Part shown: positions 1 to 11,215 of the stretch, piece by piece | How the letters are laid out: each line of letters begins with the position of its first letter | Numbering within the stretch: the first letter of the stretch is position 1 | Origin: Congeria kusceri | Taxonomy: Eukaryota; Mollusca; Bivalvia; Myida; Dreissenidae | DNA: 64,000 nucleotides | Direction: 5' to 3' | NCBI GenBank assembly: GCA_027627225.1 | Contig: CM051026.1 | Location: 8,933,425 to 8,997,424 of the forward strand | Translations under genes and position numbers: made by a program | The notes under the pieces: model-generated | The model's input: the letters and a program-made list of their open reading frames with translations, nothing else | Told to the model about the DNA's origin: nothing | Databases searched by the model: none

Positions 1-559
1 TCATATTCGCGCCTCCTACAAACTGTTAACTCGCTGCCCTTGTAAAGACGTGGCCCCCCCTGCCAATTATCAATTCTCGTTAATTGGACATGTTTAGCAT
101 GTGTTGTAAAAACGTTACACTGCCCCCGCCCACCTGCAAGGCAGGAAATACGACTGGAATTCATGCTAACTTTGCAATCAAACTGGGAAAAAACATGATT
201 TTTTAAAGAAATTTTGTTCTTTAAATAAATAAGAAAATCAAATATTCGTATTCGTTTTTTATATTCTAATATTATCCAATATTTGAATATTCAAATATTC
301 TGTCCCATCCCTACAATGTATTTAAAAAAATCAAAAACATTCTGCATTTTAAGTATGTCTGATTACATTACACATTTAGCATATAAACGTGTATAATGTT
401 AACAAATGCATACATTATTTTACAGAATCAAGAAAAGAAATACCAGTTAGAAATATTTACAACGAGGCTTTGATAGTATTGCGAGCAATACGAGAGTCCC
501 CTAAATACCTGTGAAAACCCCTGCTAATTAAACATTGTGCAATCCTGTCAAATCGCCCT
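1..559. other. AT-rich stretch without a gene
   Basis: I see no convincing coding region. Around 235-315 there is a very AT-rich palindromic patch of 'atattcg/gaatat' words ending in a 'tgtcccatcccta' phrase. That could be one end of a DNA transposon whose other end lies outside the window. The rest shows no structure I can name. Confidence 0.3.
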
Positions 560-663
560 TTATATGTAGATGTACAAAGTTTCATATTCAAATCACATTT
601 GTCACTGCAGTATTAAGTCGTTTTATTTGTTATTTTAGTAACATTGACCAAACACACTTTTTG

Positions 664-1433
664 AGTTATTGCAGTACTAAAATGACAGGGCGATTATATA
701 GTCCATTCTGTGTACCAGAGTTATTGCAGTACTAAAATGACAGGGCGATTATATAGTCCATTCTGTGTACCAGAGTTATTGCAGTACTAAAATGACAGGG
801 CGATTATATAGTCCATTCTGTGTACCAGAGTTATTGCAGTACTAAAATGACAGGGCGATTATATAGTCCATTCTGTGTACCAGAGTTATTGCAGTACTAA
901 AATGACAGGGCGATTATATAGTCCATTCTGTGTACCAGAGTTATTGCAGTACTAAAATGACAGGGCGATTATATAGTCCATTCTGTGTACCAGAGTTATT
1001 GCAGTACTAAAATGACAGGGCGATTATATAGTCCATTCTGTGTACCAGAGTTATTGCAGTACTAAAATGACAGGGCGATTATATAGTCCATTCTGTGTAC
1101 CAGAGTTATTGCAGTACTAAAATGACAGGGCGATTATATAGTCCATTCTGTGTACCAGAGTTATTGCAGTACTAAAATGACAGGGCGATTATATAGTCCA
1201 TTCTGTGTACCAGAGTTATTGCAGTACTAAAATGACAGGGCGATTATATAGTCCATTCTGTGTACCAGAGTTATTGCAGTACTAAAATGACAGGGCGATT
1301 ATATAGTCCATTCTGTGTACCAGAGTTATTGCAGTACTAAAATGACAGGGCGATTATATAGTCCATTCTGTGTACCAGAGTTATTGCAGTACTAAAATGA
1401 CAGGGCGATTATATAGTCCATTCTGTGTACCAA
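664..1433. repeat. 55-bp tandem satellite, 14 copies
   Basis: Fourteen head-to-tail copies of a 55-bp unit that begins 'agttattgcagtactaaaa' and ends 'ctgtgtaccag'. By eye the copies are identical. The first copy continues a dispersed-repeat phrase ('ctttttgagttattgcag'). The last changes at its final bases to 'accaagtttcat', the start phrase of the same family. The array therefore seems to have grown inside a copy of that family, by misalignment between two of its similar internal phrases. The lack of divergence suggests recent expansion or homogenisation. Confidence 0.97.
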
Positions 1434-1492
1434 GTTTCATTATCATACGTTATGTTCTTTTAGAATTACTACAGTATTAACTATTTATTAAG

Positions 1493-4111
1493 CAGGGTTG
1501 TCAGGTTTCTGCCATGAGTGGAAAATACCATGGTAAAAACCGGAAAAAAACGGCAAGGAAAAAACTGGGTGGCAAAAACTGGCAAAAAATCAAAATAATT
1601 TATGTATAAAATTAATATAAAAAAACACAACAACAAACAAATACAGTTTAAATTTAATGAGATAGGGTTCAATGTGTTTATATATGCACCTGGTGTTCAT
1701 ATTAAGTGGGGGAAAGGAGAAGACAGACATTTGACTTGAATGCCATGTCTGAGTCAAGACACCTGTTATGCAGCAAAAAACAGGAGAACAAACTCCAACT
1801 CAGGTGATAATGGCCTCTTTATTATTGAACTGGGGATACTGGGGCTAGCTAATGGGGCTGCTAATCACTGGAATGTTCCTCAGGGGAACAATTAATGGGT
1901 TCCAGAACAAACAGGTACTGAAATTTCAGAGCATGCACCACATTGGATTGTAGTTGTGTGTTAGGCATTCATCTGGCACTTAACATTAATGGGCATGTCC
2001 TTTTGGCCTATTGTAGAGTTGCTTGTGTCATTTTCATGGGTTTAAATTCTTCTAAGCCATTGTAAGACAACCATTCGGTTTCTGAATTCACTCACTATAA
2101 CTACATGTACCTTCATCACTTGCATATAGATCTACAATAATTATGTCAACAAGAGGAGGAAGAAATAAAGACCCAGTATGGGACTTTTTCAACAAGGTAG
2201 AAAAAGATGGAAAGACTCTTGCCCCTTGCAAGAAGTGTGGTCATGAGCAAAGCAACAAAGCAGAGCGTATGAGAAAACACCAGAAGACATGCAGTGAGGT
2301 AGTTTCATTTGAATTAAAACGCTCTGCAGAAGAAAATCATGGCCTGGAAACTGAGACAAGCAGTGCTCCAGCTCCAAAGAAAAGAATTCAAACCGACTTG
2401 AATAACCAAGTGTTTGTGACATCGGAAGAAACCAAATTAAAGCTGGACTTACTTTTAGCCAAGTTCTTCTTTGCATGTAACATACCATTCTCAGTGAGTG
2501 AGCATGATTCATTTAAAACTTTTGTGTCCACTCTGCGACCTGGATACAAGCCACCAACAAGAAAGAAACTGTCGGGACCACTACTTGATTCTGTTACAGA
2601 AGAGCTACAGTTGCAGGTAAAGGCACAAATTGAAGGCAAAGACTGTACTCTTATTGAAGATGGCTGGAGTGACTGCCATAATGATCCTGTGACGGCTACG
2701 TGTGTCCATGTTGATAAGAAAGCATTCTTCATTGATGCCAAGTCAACAGGAGCAACAAGCAAAACAGGGGAAAACCTCCGGGATATGTGTAAAGAATCCA
2801 TCAAAAAGGCATCGTCTTTATATGGATGTACAGTAAAGAATATTGTGACAGATAACGCCAAGAACATGGAAAAAATGCGACGGCTTCTTCATGAGGAAGA
2901 CAATGACTTGCTTGTGTATGGATGTAATGCCCATTTACTGAATTTGCTAGGACAAGATATTACACCATCATCTGTAATGAAACATGTTGTTGAAGTGCAA
3001 AAATACTTCAGAAATCACCACCAGCCCAGCTCATGGCTGGGTGAATGTGAAGGGAGTGTAAAGCCCCAGCTGCCTGGGGACACAAGGTGGAACAGTCAAC
3101 TGACCTGTCTTGATACATTTCTGAGAAACAGAGAGTTCATGATAAGAATTACTCAGGAACGTGGTGACTCTACTGACTCCAACATAGCAAGGAAAGTTAA
3201 TGATTTCAATTTGTACCAGCAGGCAAAAGATCTCCACAAACAAATGCGACCAATATCTGAAATGTTAGATCGCATTCAGGGTGACTCTGCCAATGCTGCT
3301 GATGCCTGCGATGCTTGGTTTACTCTACTTCACCACCCAGATCTGACTGAGCACAAAGATGTCATTAATAGTAGAATGAATCAAGCCCTTCATCCGTTCC
3401 ATTTGGCAGCATATCTTCTTCATCCAAAATACAAAGGTGCACATCTTAGTGATAAACAAAAAGAAATTGCAAGAAATTGGATCACACAGAAAAACGAGTG
3501 TTACATCTCCTCAGTCATTAGCTTTGAGGCCCAGGCTGAACCATATCCATCCTCTTTCTGGACGACTTCGGCAACAAGCATGGATAGCTGTGTTTGGTGG
3601 AAGGCTGTGAACAATTCAAACTTTCTGCCAGGATTTGTTGATCTAATGATTAGACTACAAAAACTGCCCGCAAGTTCTGCTTCAGTTGAAAGAGTGTTTT
3701 CAAACTTCAGCCATATACAGTCCAATCTAAGGAACCGGCTTGGGATCGAAAAGGCAGGAAAACTTGTTTTCTGCTACCGAATGCTGAGAGGTTCACAGGA
3801 GCTGGAGTACTGATTTTCGTATCATAATCACACAATGTGCAAAGTTGAAGGGAGTAGATGGTGTACCTGGAATAATTATTCCAATAATAAGTTTGTAAAG
3901 TTTCACTTTTTATTGAAAATATGCATATATTCAATGGTAAAAAGTGCATGTATTTGTTAATTGAATTTGAATAAAGCAGTTTAAACGTATTGTTTTCAAT
4001 GTCTATAGATTTTGCCATTTTTGCCGGTTTTTTCCAGTTTTTGCCGGTTTTTTCCAATTTTTGCCATCAGCAAGGAAAAAATAAGTTTTTTCCGGAAAAA
4101 ACCCAACCCTG
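1493..4111 (+). mobile_element. Complete hAT-superfamily DNA transposon
   Basis: A 2.6-kb element that starts CAGGGTTG and ends CAACCCTG, matching terminal inverted repeats typical of hAT. The eight flanking bases are ttattaag (1485-1492) and gtattaag (4112-4119), a 7-of-8 match to the 8-bp target duplication hAT transposases make. Both subterminal regions (about 1530-1590 and 4005-4105) carry many 'ggcaaaaa' or 'tttttgcc' words, in opposite orientation at the two ends, plausible transposase-binding sites. The one gene inside, at 2143-3813, is open throughout. The outer sequence on both sides belongs to a dispersed repeat that resumes on the right with 'ctattttaagtaacagtca', so this is a nested insertion. 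It could be a potentially autonomous copy. Confidence 0.93.
2143..3813 (+). CDS. hAT-family transposase with BED zinc finger
   Basis: A 556-residue uninterrupted protein that would cut and rejoin DNA at the ends of its own element in the nucleus. Residues 10-50 form a BED-type zinc finger with ligands visible as C29-x2-C32 and H46-x3-C50, preceded by the aromatic W13/F15/F16 typical of BED domains. The RNase H-like catalytic core is recognisable from D173 (EDGWSD), D237 (VTDNAKN) and E516 (SASVERVFS), the usual hAT D-D-E order. A C-terminal hAT dimerisation region spans about 495-550 (LPASSASVERVFSNFSHIQS). The length is a little short for the superfamily. The first ATG precedes the BED finger by only nine residues and looks right. 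About 640 bases of leader lie between the left terminus and the ATG, and no intron is needed. Activity is inferred from the intact frame and visible acidic residues. Confidence 0.95.
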   Translation: MSTRGGRNKDPVWDFFNKVEKDGKTLAPCKKCGHEQSNKAERMRKHQKTCSEVVSFELKRSAEENHGLETETSSAPAPKKRIQTDLNNQVFVTSEETKLKLDLLLAKFFFACNIPFSVSEHDSFKTFVSTLRPGYKPPTRKKLSGPLLDSVTEELQLQVKAQIEGKDCTLIEDGWSDCHNDPVTATCVHVDKKAFFIDAKSTGATSKTGENLRDMCKESIKKASSLYGCTVKNIVTDNAKNMEKMRRLLHEEDNDLLVYGCNAHLLNLLGQDITPSSVMKHVVEVQKYFRNHHQPSSWLGECEGSVKPQLPGDTRWNSQLTCLDTFLRNREFMIRITQERGDSTDSNIARKVNDFNLYQQAKDLHKQMRPISEMLDRIQGDSANAADACDAWFTLLHHPDLTEHKDVINSRMNQALHPFHLAAYLLHPKYKGAHLSDKQKEIARNWITQKNECYISSVISFEAQAEPYPSSFWTTSATSMDSCVWWKAVNNSNFLPGFVDLMIRLQKLPASSASVERVFSNFSHIQSNLRNRLGIEKAGKLVFCYRMLRGSQELEY

Positions 4112-4119
4112 GTATTAAG

Positions 4120-5062
4120 TATATTTCTATTTTAAGTAACAGTCAAGTGACCTTTGACGTCTGGTGAAAAATAAATTGTCGTGCGTAATTCTCACATTGC
4201 TGTTGCTATGTATACAAAGTTTCATCAAAGTGTCTTCAGTATTTTTCGAGTTATCACAGGATACAGGTTTGGGGGACGGACGGATAGACAGACACACAGA
4301 CAAAAGACAGAATGACACACAGACAGATGGCATACCTAGTTCAATCGCTGTACCAAGTTTCGAATTATTACAGCATTTAGTTTATTTCTATTTTTAGCAA
4401 CAGTCAGGTGACCTTTATCCTGTGGTGAAAAAAAAACGTCATGCATAATCCTCACATTGCCACATTACTGTTTATTATATGTATACCCAGTTTCATCGAA
4501 ATAAGTTCAGTACTTTTTGAGTTATTGCAGGAACCAGGTTTTGGGGACGGACAGACAGACGGACGGATAAATATACGGTCGAACAGATAGAGAGACACAC
4601 AGACAGATGGCAAACCTATAGTTCAATCTTTGTACCAAGTTTCATTGTCATACTTTGTTTACTTTTCGAATTATAACAGTATTTAGTTTATTTCTATTTT
4701 TAGTAACAGTCACGTGACCTTTAATCACTGATGAAACATAAAATGTCCTGCATAATCCTCACATTGCCGTTTATATGTATACCAAGTTTCATCAAAATAT
4801 CTTCAGTACTTTTTGAGTTATAGCAGGATTCAATTTGTTTTTGTTTATTTCTATTTTTTAGTAAATCACGTGACCTTTGACCTCTGGTAAAATAAAAGGT
4901 CATGCATAATACTCACATTGCCATTCATATGTATACCAAGTTTCATCGAAGTATCTTCAGTACTTTTTGAGTTATCGCATGAACAATATTTTGCAGACGG
5001 ACTGACTGACGGACGGAGGGGAAACTTATAGTCCCCTCAAGTGAAACCCGGTTCGGACTAAC
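4120..5062. repeat. Dispersed repeat with four diverged internal units
   Basis: Four diverged copies of a module: 'cacgtgacctttgacctctg', then 'cataatcctcacattgcc', then 'tataccaagtttcatcaaa', then 'cttcagtactttttgagtt'. They start near 4136, 4397, 4706 and 4866. Some are followed by gacggacggaca-rich tracts (4267-4320, 4545-4600, 4995-5020). The stretch ends with 'atagtcccctcaagtgaaac'. Part of the same family lies on the far side of the hAT element and the 55-bp satellite (about 560-663 and 1434-1492), so one original repeat block was split. No coding potential is seen. Confidence 0.85.
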
Positions 5063-5174
5063 TGGAATTGTCACGAGTGACGGATATACCCCACAATTTG
5101 GCCTTGTGACAAAACTATGGCATCCATTCGAAAGAAATGGACAGAGAATGGTCAACAGTGTATTTGAAAAAAAA

Positions 5175-5842
5175 ATATTCCAATGGCAGCCATAACTCTG
5201 TCAACATTTAGTGGTTTGTAACCAAAGTTAAACTTGATCTGTATTTTATGATGTTACACCTAAGTACCAAAAATAAGTTAAATATGTGAAGCCTTTCATG
5301 AGTTATTGTCCATGTTTTTCGGGAATTTAAGTCAATTAGGGGGGCCATAACTATGTCAAAATTTAGTGGTTTGTAACCAAAGTCAAACTTGACCTGTATT
5401 TTATGATGCTACACATGTTTACCAATAATTATTTAAATATGTCAAGTCATTGTTGAGTTATCGTCAGGAAACCATGTTTTTAGGGAATTTAAGTCAAATA
5501 AAGGGCCATTACTCAATCAAAATTTAGTGGTTTGTAAACAAATTCGAACCGTATTTTCTGACGCTACACATGTATACCAAGAATTATTTGAATATGTCAA
5601 GCCATTATTGAGTTATCATACAAAAATCATGTTTTTAGGGAATTATAAGTCAAAATTTAGTGGTTTGTAACCAACATCAAACTTGAACTGTATTGTACAT
5701 GTATGATGTGACACATGTGTACCAATAATTAATTCAATATGTCAAGCCGTTCTTGAGTTATCATCCGGAAACCAAAAACCAACAGACCGACAAGCTCACT
5801 CCTATATAGCCCCCGCCCCAAACTTTGTTTGTGGGGGTATAA
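5175..5842. repeat. Dispersed repeat, four ~155-bp units with a terminal hairpin
   Basis: Four diverged units, each carrying 'aatttagtggtttgtaacc' (about 5202, 5357, 5518 and 5653), 'acacatgtgtaccaataatt' and 'atgtcaagccattgttgagt'. The block ends at about 5805-5842 in a C-run/G-run inverted repeat ('tagcccccgcccc' ... 'gtgggggtataa') able to form a hairpin. It is another member of the tandem-body class of dispersed repeat seen throughout this window. It is non-coding. Confidence 0.85.
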
Positions 5843-5962
5843 CCATTGTTTTTCAAGTAAATGTAAACAAACGTGTCAAATTTTTTAAAGGGTTCTATAC
5901 AATTATTTAAGAAAATCATGTATTGTTGAAAATTTTCTTTCGTTTTTACGATTGGACCATTT

Positions 5963-7154
5963 GCAGCTAATTGTATAAACATTTCTTACCGCGGTAAACA
6001 ATGATACCGCAGTAACCTGAACCCTACCATAGGTAAAACGGTTTGTATAAACAATTTCCAAAAAATTGACCACGCACTTACCGCGGTATATTTTTACCCA
6101 CCTAGCTTACCGTGGTTAAAGTATTTTAACCACAACAAGCATGGCGGACATTCATCTATGAATATAGATCAACGCATAAATATAGCCATACTTTAAACGT
6201 AAATTCAAGTATAAAGTTATCAAAATTTGCATCTTCATGTACACTCCATGATTTCTACAAGTCTACTGACCCAGAATAGATTCGATGACAAATTGTACAC
6301 GTCATCGTGAAGGGTTGATGAGTCTGAATCGGAATCATATTAGAGACACCAAATGGTATTTCAAAAAGAATGCCAATCTTTGAAATGATGGTAGTAAAAG
6401 AGTGCTGAATAGATTTAATTTAATTAGCGTGAAATACATGCATATTTTTTAGTGTGAAATACTTGCATATTTTCAGGAGTTGTTTTCTGTACTCTGTTTA
6501 TGTTTTTAATATGAAATGCAAGTTTATCCTTATTTTGTTTTTGTTCTTCTGAAAAGGACACACATTTAACAAGCAATGTTTTTATAATAATCTATATGGA
6601 CCCAACTTCAGATAATGGTTAAAAGTATTTTAGTATAATTCATGTAAAAGGCTAGATACAGATTATAGGAGATATACAAAATTAATTTAAAGATTTACAT
6701 CGTATTTATCTCCTAATAGCTGAAGAAGCAGATCTACAAATCTGTTCATAATAAGTTTAAATTTGTTGAAATATTGATGTGTCGAGTATCCTCATTTCAG
6801 TATAGTGCTTGTGTGTTTTTTGACAATGTACATTTTTTTATACATATTTTTGCAAATATATCATTGTTTAACTTATGACTGTGTGAAGGCTTTTAATCAG
6901 ATATCATGACTAGTATTTCTTTCCTTCAATTTCATTCATTTCGGCCATTTTGATTTCTTACTCCGATCGTTTGGAAATATTAGAATTCTGGGTAAAACAA
7001 CCCAGGTAAAAATCGCTCAATTACCGTGGTTAAGATACCGCACGGTAAAAAGCTTTATACAAGTGAAAATCTACCGCGGTTTTTTACCAAGATTTTGACC
7101 GCGGTAAGTGATTTACCTAGGTATATTATAACCAGTGTTTATACAATTGGCTGC
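5963..7154. mobile_element. 1.2-kb non-autonomous inverted-repeat element
   Basis: The left end 'gcagctaattgtataaaca' (5963-5981) is the inverted complement of the right end 'tgtttatacaattggctgc' (7136-7154) with one mismatch. Further in, both ends carry several copies of the palindrome accgcggt and the related 'ttaccgcggtaa'. No open frame of note lies inside. I could not define a clean target duplication. This is most simply a MITE-like DNA transposon of unknown superfamily. Confidence 0.75.
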
Positions 7155-7814
7155 TGGAGTTCAGTCCATTTAATATACAGGTAAGCAATATAAAATGGAA
7201 ATGCTTTCAGCTGGTATTTTGTGATTAAATTGCTCAAAATAAATTGTCTGGTATGTGAAAATACAATGTCAATCAATCAGCCAGAATATAGGCTTCAGAG
7301 AGTAAAATTCTTCCGGTACACATGCGCATAAGAAAAGCCTTTCAGAGCAAGATTACCTAGTTTCAGGAGAGACCTATATTGTTCGTGCACAAGTAAATGT
7401 ATCTATTGATATGAATTTAGAACACGTCAACTAATCAAACAACTTTGGACTGTATCTGTCTGCATCACCATTTCTATGATAAACACTCAGACAATTTTTA
7501 AATCACTTAGTTATTGTGATATAGAAAGATAATTGTCCTAATAAGGTGGCACATATATATAAAGTTGCATGTGACTGTCATTTAAAGGGACCATTTTCAT
7601 ACCTGCCTTTTTAATTCTGAATTATTGTAATGATATATGAAACTTTAAATGTTCTGATATGCATTTCACTTATAATTGCTAATATCTATTAACAACCGAT
7701 GTGGATACAAAAACATTGTCTCCATATTCTGCCTTAAATATTCTTGCAAAATTTTTAAGTGCTGAGGTTTAAGTGGAATTATTAATTTTGTGGCCTCGAT
7801 GTGCTATGCATTTT

Positions 7815-8095
7815 AAAGGGACTTATCCACATTTTTTGGCATTTTTAAAAAATGACATTTAATGTCATAACTGCAAAACCTAAAGCAGATGGACTAACCA
7901 AAAAAAAAATTATAAAAAATAATTTTTTTTTACAAGATTTGCCTTCGTCGGGACTCGAACCTACGACTGCTGCGATAAAAAATCGGACTAACCACTCAGC
8001 TATTGTGACTAATAGTCATGGTAGTGAATTTTGAAGCGTTATGGAACACCTTAGAATGTAATCCATTTCATCTTATGATTTTTCATAAACAAGAG
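7815..8095 (-). mobile_element. tRNA-headed short element, copy A
   Basis: Read on the minus strand, a tRNA-like promoter is visible: A-box-like 'tagctgagtggttagtccg' and B-box-like 'ggttcgagtcccg'. After it come a poly-T-rich stretch and a conserved tail, 'gctttaggttttgcagttat', ending at 'gtccctttaaa' (about 7815). Upstream of the tRNA-like part (8013-8095) there is further similarity to copy B at 47.5-47.95 kb ('tatgaaaaatc', 'gaaat.gat', 'attctaa'). The element is truncated where the 8096 repeat begins. Copies B and C share the tail. It is a SINE-like element, not a functional tRNA gene. Confidence 0.75.
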
Positions 8096-8360
8096 GGCCA
8101 TGGGTGACTCACCTGAGTTTTATTAGTCGAACAATTTTCCATGTGTTTAGATTTTTACACCGATATGGATATAATGATACAGACTGATGGATATGCGACC
8201 TTAATCATCATGGTTTGAAAAACTTAAGTGACAACAGACATTCAAAATTTTGAAGTACAAATCAATATTGATGCCTTTTCTTCAATTTGACCTAGTGACC
8301 TAGTTTTTGACTGAACATTGGACTCGCATATAGCTGTGCACATGCTTCCGATTATTGTGA
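8096..8360. repeat. Fragment of the Helitron-like 'gacctagttt' family
   Basis: Begins 'agggccatgggtgactcacc' and includes the family phrase 'gacctagtgacctagttttt' near 8290. It looks like the outer part of the same family whose tandem body is at 9554-10402. The intervening DNA (8360-9312) separates the two parts. Confidence 0.5.
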
Positions 8361-9312
8361 AAGTGTTTTGGCTGAAATAACGTTTTGTACTTAGTCATAA
8401 TCAATTGCTGTTACTAAAATAATTTTATATGTAATATATATCTATTTACTTTTATAAGTGTATAATAGTGTTATATATTATGACTGTCATTCCATCCGGT
8501 TTTTTACAGAAAAATGTCCAATACGCACATGTAAACTACATATTTTTCCTCAAAAACAAGCACGGTTTTCTTTTGTGCAATTTGTTAAGAATATAATAAT
8601 GTAATAAATATCAAAAATTCTGGAATTTTCAATTAACATATTTTTTTCTATAGTCAAAACCAAACTTGTATACGATTACAAAATGTAGAATTGTTTCGTT
8701 AAAAAAGAATGAAAAGCATTTTTTGGCAAGTATTTTGTTTTTTTCACTATGTAACAGATTGCTTTCTTATAATTACCCATTTCAACCAATAGGATGTCGT
8801 TATTTTGTACCAATCAATGGTCAATACTATTTTTTTCCTAAAACAAAAAACAGCATCAAAATTTCTTAACATGCATTCACGGGTAGGTCATTTACATGCA
8901 TTTTCCAAAAATCCAATGCGGTGACCCCCATTTTTATCGTTTCATTGTCTTAGGCATTTAACGATCTGCAAAAGATGTAAAAATGAAAAAATTTCACGAA
9001 AGGGAAAAAACTGTAGAAAGCGTCTTTAAAAAAGATAGCTTATAATGTTTCACAATAATGCATTGTTAGCAAGTATAAATTTGATAACCCTAAATATAAT
9101 GGGCATTCTAACGGCAACACAATATGTATGAAGTTTCAAATACCGCACAACCATACATTGAAGCCAAGCCATTCAAATTCTGTATACCGTATATTCCCTA
9201 ATAAATCCCCCAACTCGAATAAATATTTCCCCCTATTTTTAGTAGAACCCAAACATCCCTGCCTAATTAATACACTCATTTAGCTTTCAGCACTCCATGC
9301 AAATGCATAGTT
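8360..9312. other. Unassigned AT-rich DNA
   Basis: No gene or recognisable element apart from ordinary AT-rich tracts. The short open frame at 8666-8869 has low-complexity composition and no recognisable domain, so I do not call it. Confidence 0.4.
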
Positions 9313-9553
9313 GGCGTGTCGTGGGAAACCTGGGCTTAATGCATGTGTGAAATGTGTCGTCCGACTTCACAGGCTATTCCGGGATGATACTTTTCGCTTT
9401 GATGGTATTGTCTGTTTCAAGGAAGTCTCTTCTAAACATAAATCCACTTTTGGTGCAAAGTGTTGTCCAGGATTAGCCTCTGGGGTCTGCACAGGTTAAT
9501 CCGGGATGACACTTTACGCACAAGCTATGATTTAAGCCCGGGTTTACCACGAC
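9313..9553. mobile_element. Foldback element, diverged copy
   Basis: The ends are inverted copies ('ggcgtgtcgtgggaaacc' and, complemented at the right, 'gtcgtggtaaacccgggctt'). The inside repeats 'gtgtcgtcc' and 'ggctattccggga' in both orientations around a centre containing 'ctgtttcaaggaagtctctt'. It matches the better preserved copy at 51059-51315 and a fragment at 15434-15475. It sits directly at the edge of the 'gacctagttt' repeat, so it may be inserted in that family. Confidence 0.85.
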
Positions 9554-10402
9554 CTAGTTTTTGACCCCACATGACCCAGATTCAAACTCAGCCGTAATAT
9601 CATTGGGACAAATGTTCTGACAAAGTTTAATGAAGATTGGGCAAAAAATGTGACTTCGAGAGTGTTAACAAGCTTTTTATTCAATTTGACCTCTTGACCT
9701 AGTTTTTGACCCCACATGACCCAGATTCGTATTCCTCCGAGATATCATTAAAACAAATGTTCTGACCAAGTTTCATGAAAATTGGTAAAAAAATGTGGCT
9801 TGTACAGTGTTCACACGCTTTTCCTAAAGCCATATAAGGAAAACTGCCCCGCCCCCTGGCAGCCACGCTTTTCACCGAACCAGAACCATTTTTGAATTCG
9901 GCAGATATCAGATATCATCATAACAAAGGTTCTCAGCAAGTTTCATGTTGATTGAGCAAAAAATGTGACTTCCAGAGTGTTCACAGGGTTTTCCTATAAC
10001 CATATAAGGTAAACTGACCCCCCCCCACACACACACACACCCCTGACGGCCATGTTTTTCAAAGGCCCGGAACCATTTTCAAACTCGGCCGAGATATCAT
10101 AAGAACAAACGTTCTGAGCAAGTGTCATGTTGATAAGGCACAAAATGTGACTTCTAGAGTGTTAACAGGCTTTTTCTTCAATTTGACCTAGTGACCTAGT
10201 TTTTGACCCCACATGACCCAGTTTCGAAATCGGCCGACATATCATTAGGACAAATGTTCTGACCAAATTTCATGAAGATTGGGCAACAAATGTAGCCTTT
10301 AGAGTGTTTACAAGGTAATTGTTGAAGACGAACGATTCACAATTCATGACGCACAAAAAGCGATCACAAAAGCTCAAGCACGTTGTGCTCAGGTGAGCTA
10401 AA
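9554..10402 (+). mobile_element. Helitron-like tandem-body repeat ending in hairpin plus CTAA
   Basis: About five diverged units of ~160 bp carry 'gatatcattaggacaaatgt', 'tcatgaagattgggcaa' and 'tagtttttgaccccacatga'. The plus-strand end is 'agcacgttgtgct', a 5-bp-stem hairpin, followed by 'caggtgagctaa' (CTAA at 10398-10401). A hairpin a few bases before CTRR is the classic 3' end of Helitrons. No Rep/helicase gene is present, so it would be non-autonomous. A (CA)n run lies at about 10028-10042. Confidence 0.6.
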
Positions 10403-11215
10403 AACTCTATATTCCAAATATATTTCTTTGTCACTAGTGTTATTTTGCTTGTTTATATATCATGTATTTTTTCTATTTTTTCTTATTGGTCTCTATGACA
10501 AAAATTTTGAAATTTTTATCAATTTGCCAATCTGTGAACATGTCCCTAGACACATATTAACCTTTCAATTGAAATGTATGAATGAAATGAGACATAGGAA
10601 TACAACATTTAATGGCCCTTTATCGTTACCGTTGACATACATGGGTCATTTCATGCAGATAAATCGAAAATCACGGTACAATGTCTGTTTTATTTAGTAC
10701 ATGACAGAGGACTAGTTTAAAATCCGTATCATTACTATCTAACGTTAAGATAAATATTTTAAGTCATTAATCTGACCGACGACATTTTCAAGGTCATTCT
10801 GGACGATGATCCTAGACGTCCTGTGATTGTTACATTGAACCTTTACTCTTGTCAGGTGATTTTATACATATAAGATTGTTCATGTGATGCCCTGATAGAG
10901 TGAATGATAACCTACTTTTTTTCTGACTGAAATAGTATCATCCCACTCTGGGTTTTTATTTTTTGTTTTAAGTAAAAGAAACAGGGATGTCGAAATCAAT
11001 TGTCCGTATTGCCCAGCTTGTCCCAGAGCTGGTACGGACAAGTGAAATCTTGTCAGTATTACATGCAATTACTGGTACTGTACATTACAAACAAGCTGCA
11101 TAAATCATTTGTCAAAAGCAAACAAGTAAGGCAATACAAGACTTCTCCACCCTTCAGAAAGAATGACAATAACCTTGTAGATATTAAATATTTAGGTTTT
11201 CATATTTCAACAAAC
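10403..11215. other. Unassigned DNA with one hairpin
   Basis: No supported gene. At 11000-11043 a strong inverted repeat is seen: 'ttgtccgta' pairs with 'tacggacaa', with a second inner stem 'cagct'/'agctg'. Its role is unknown. Confidence 0.35.

Noticed and set aside
2189..2867. Minus-strand frames opposite the transposase
   Set aside because: They overlap a clearly coding plus-strand hAT gene and show no domain.
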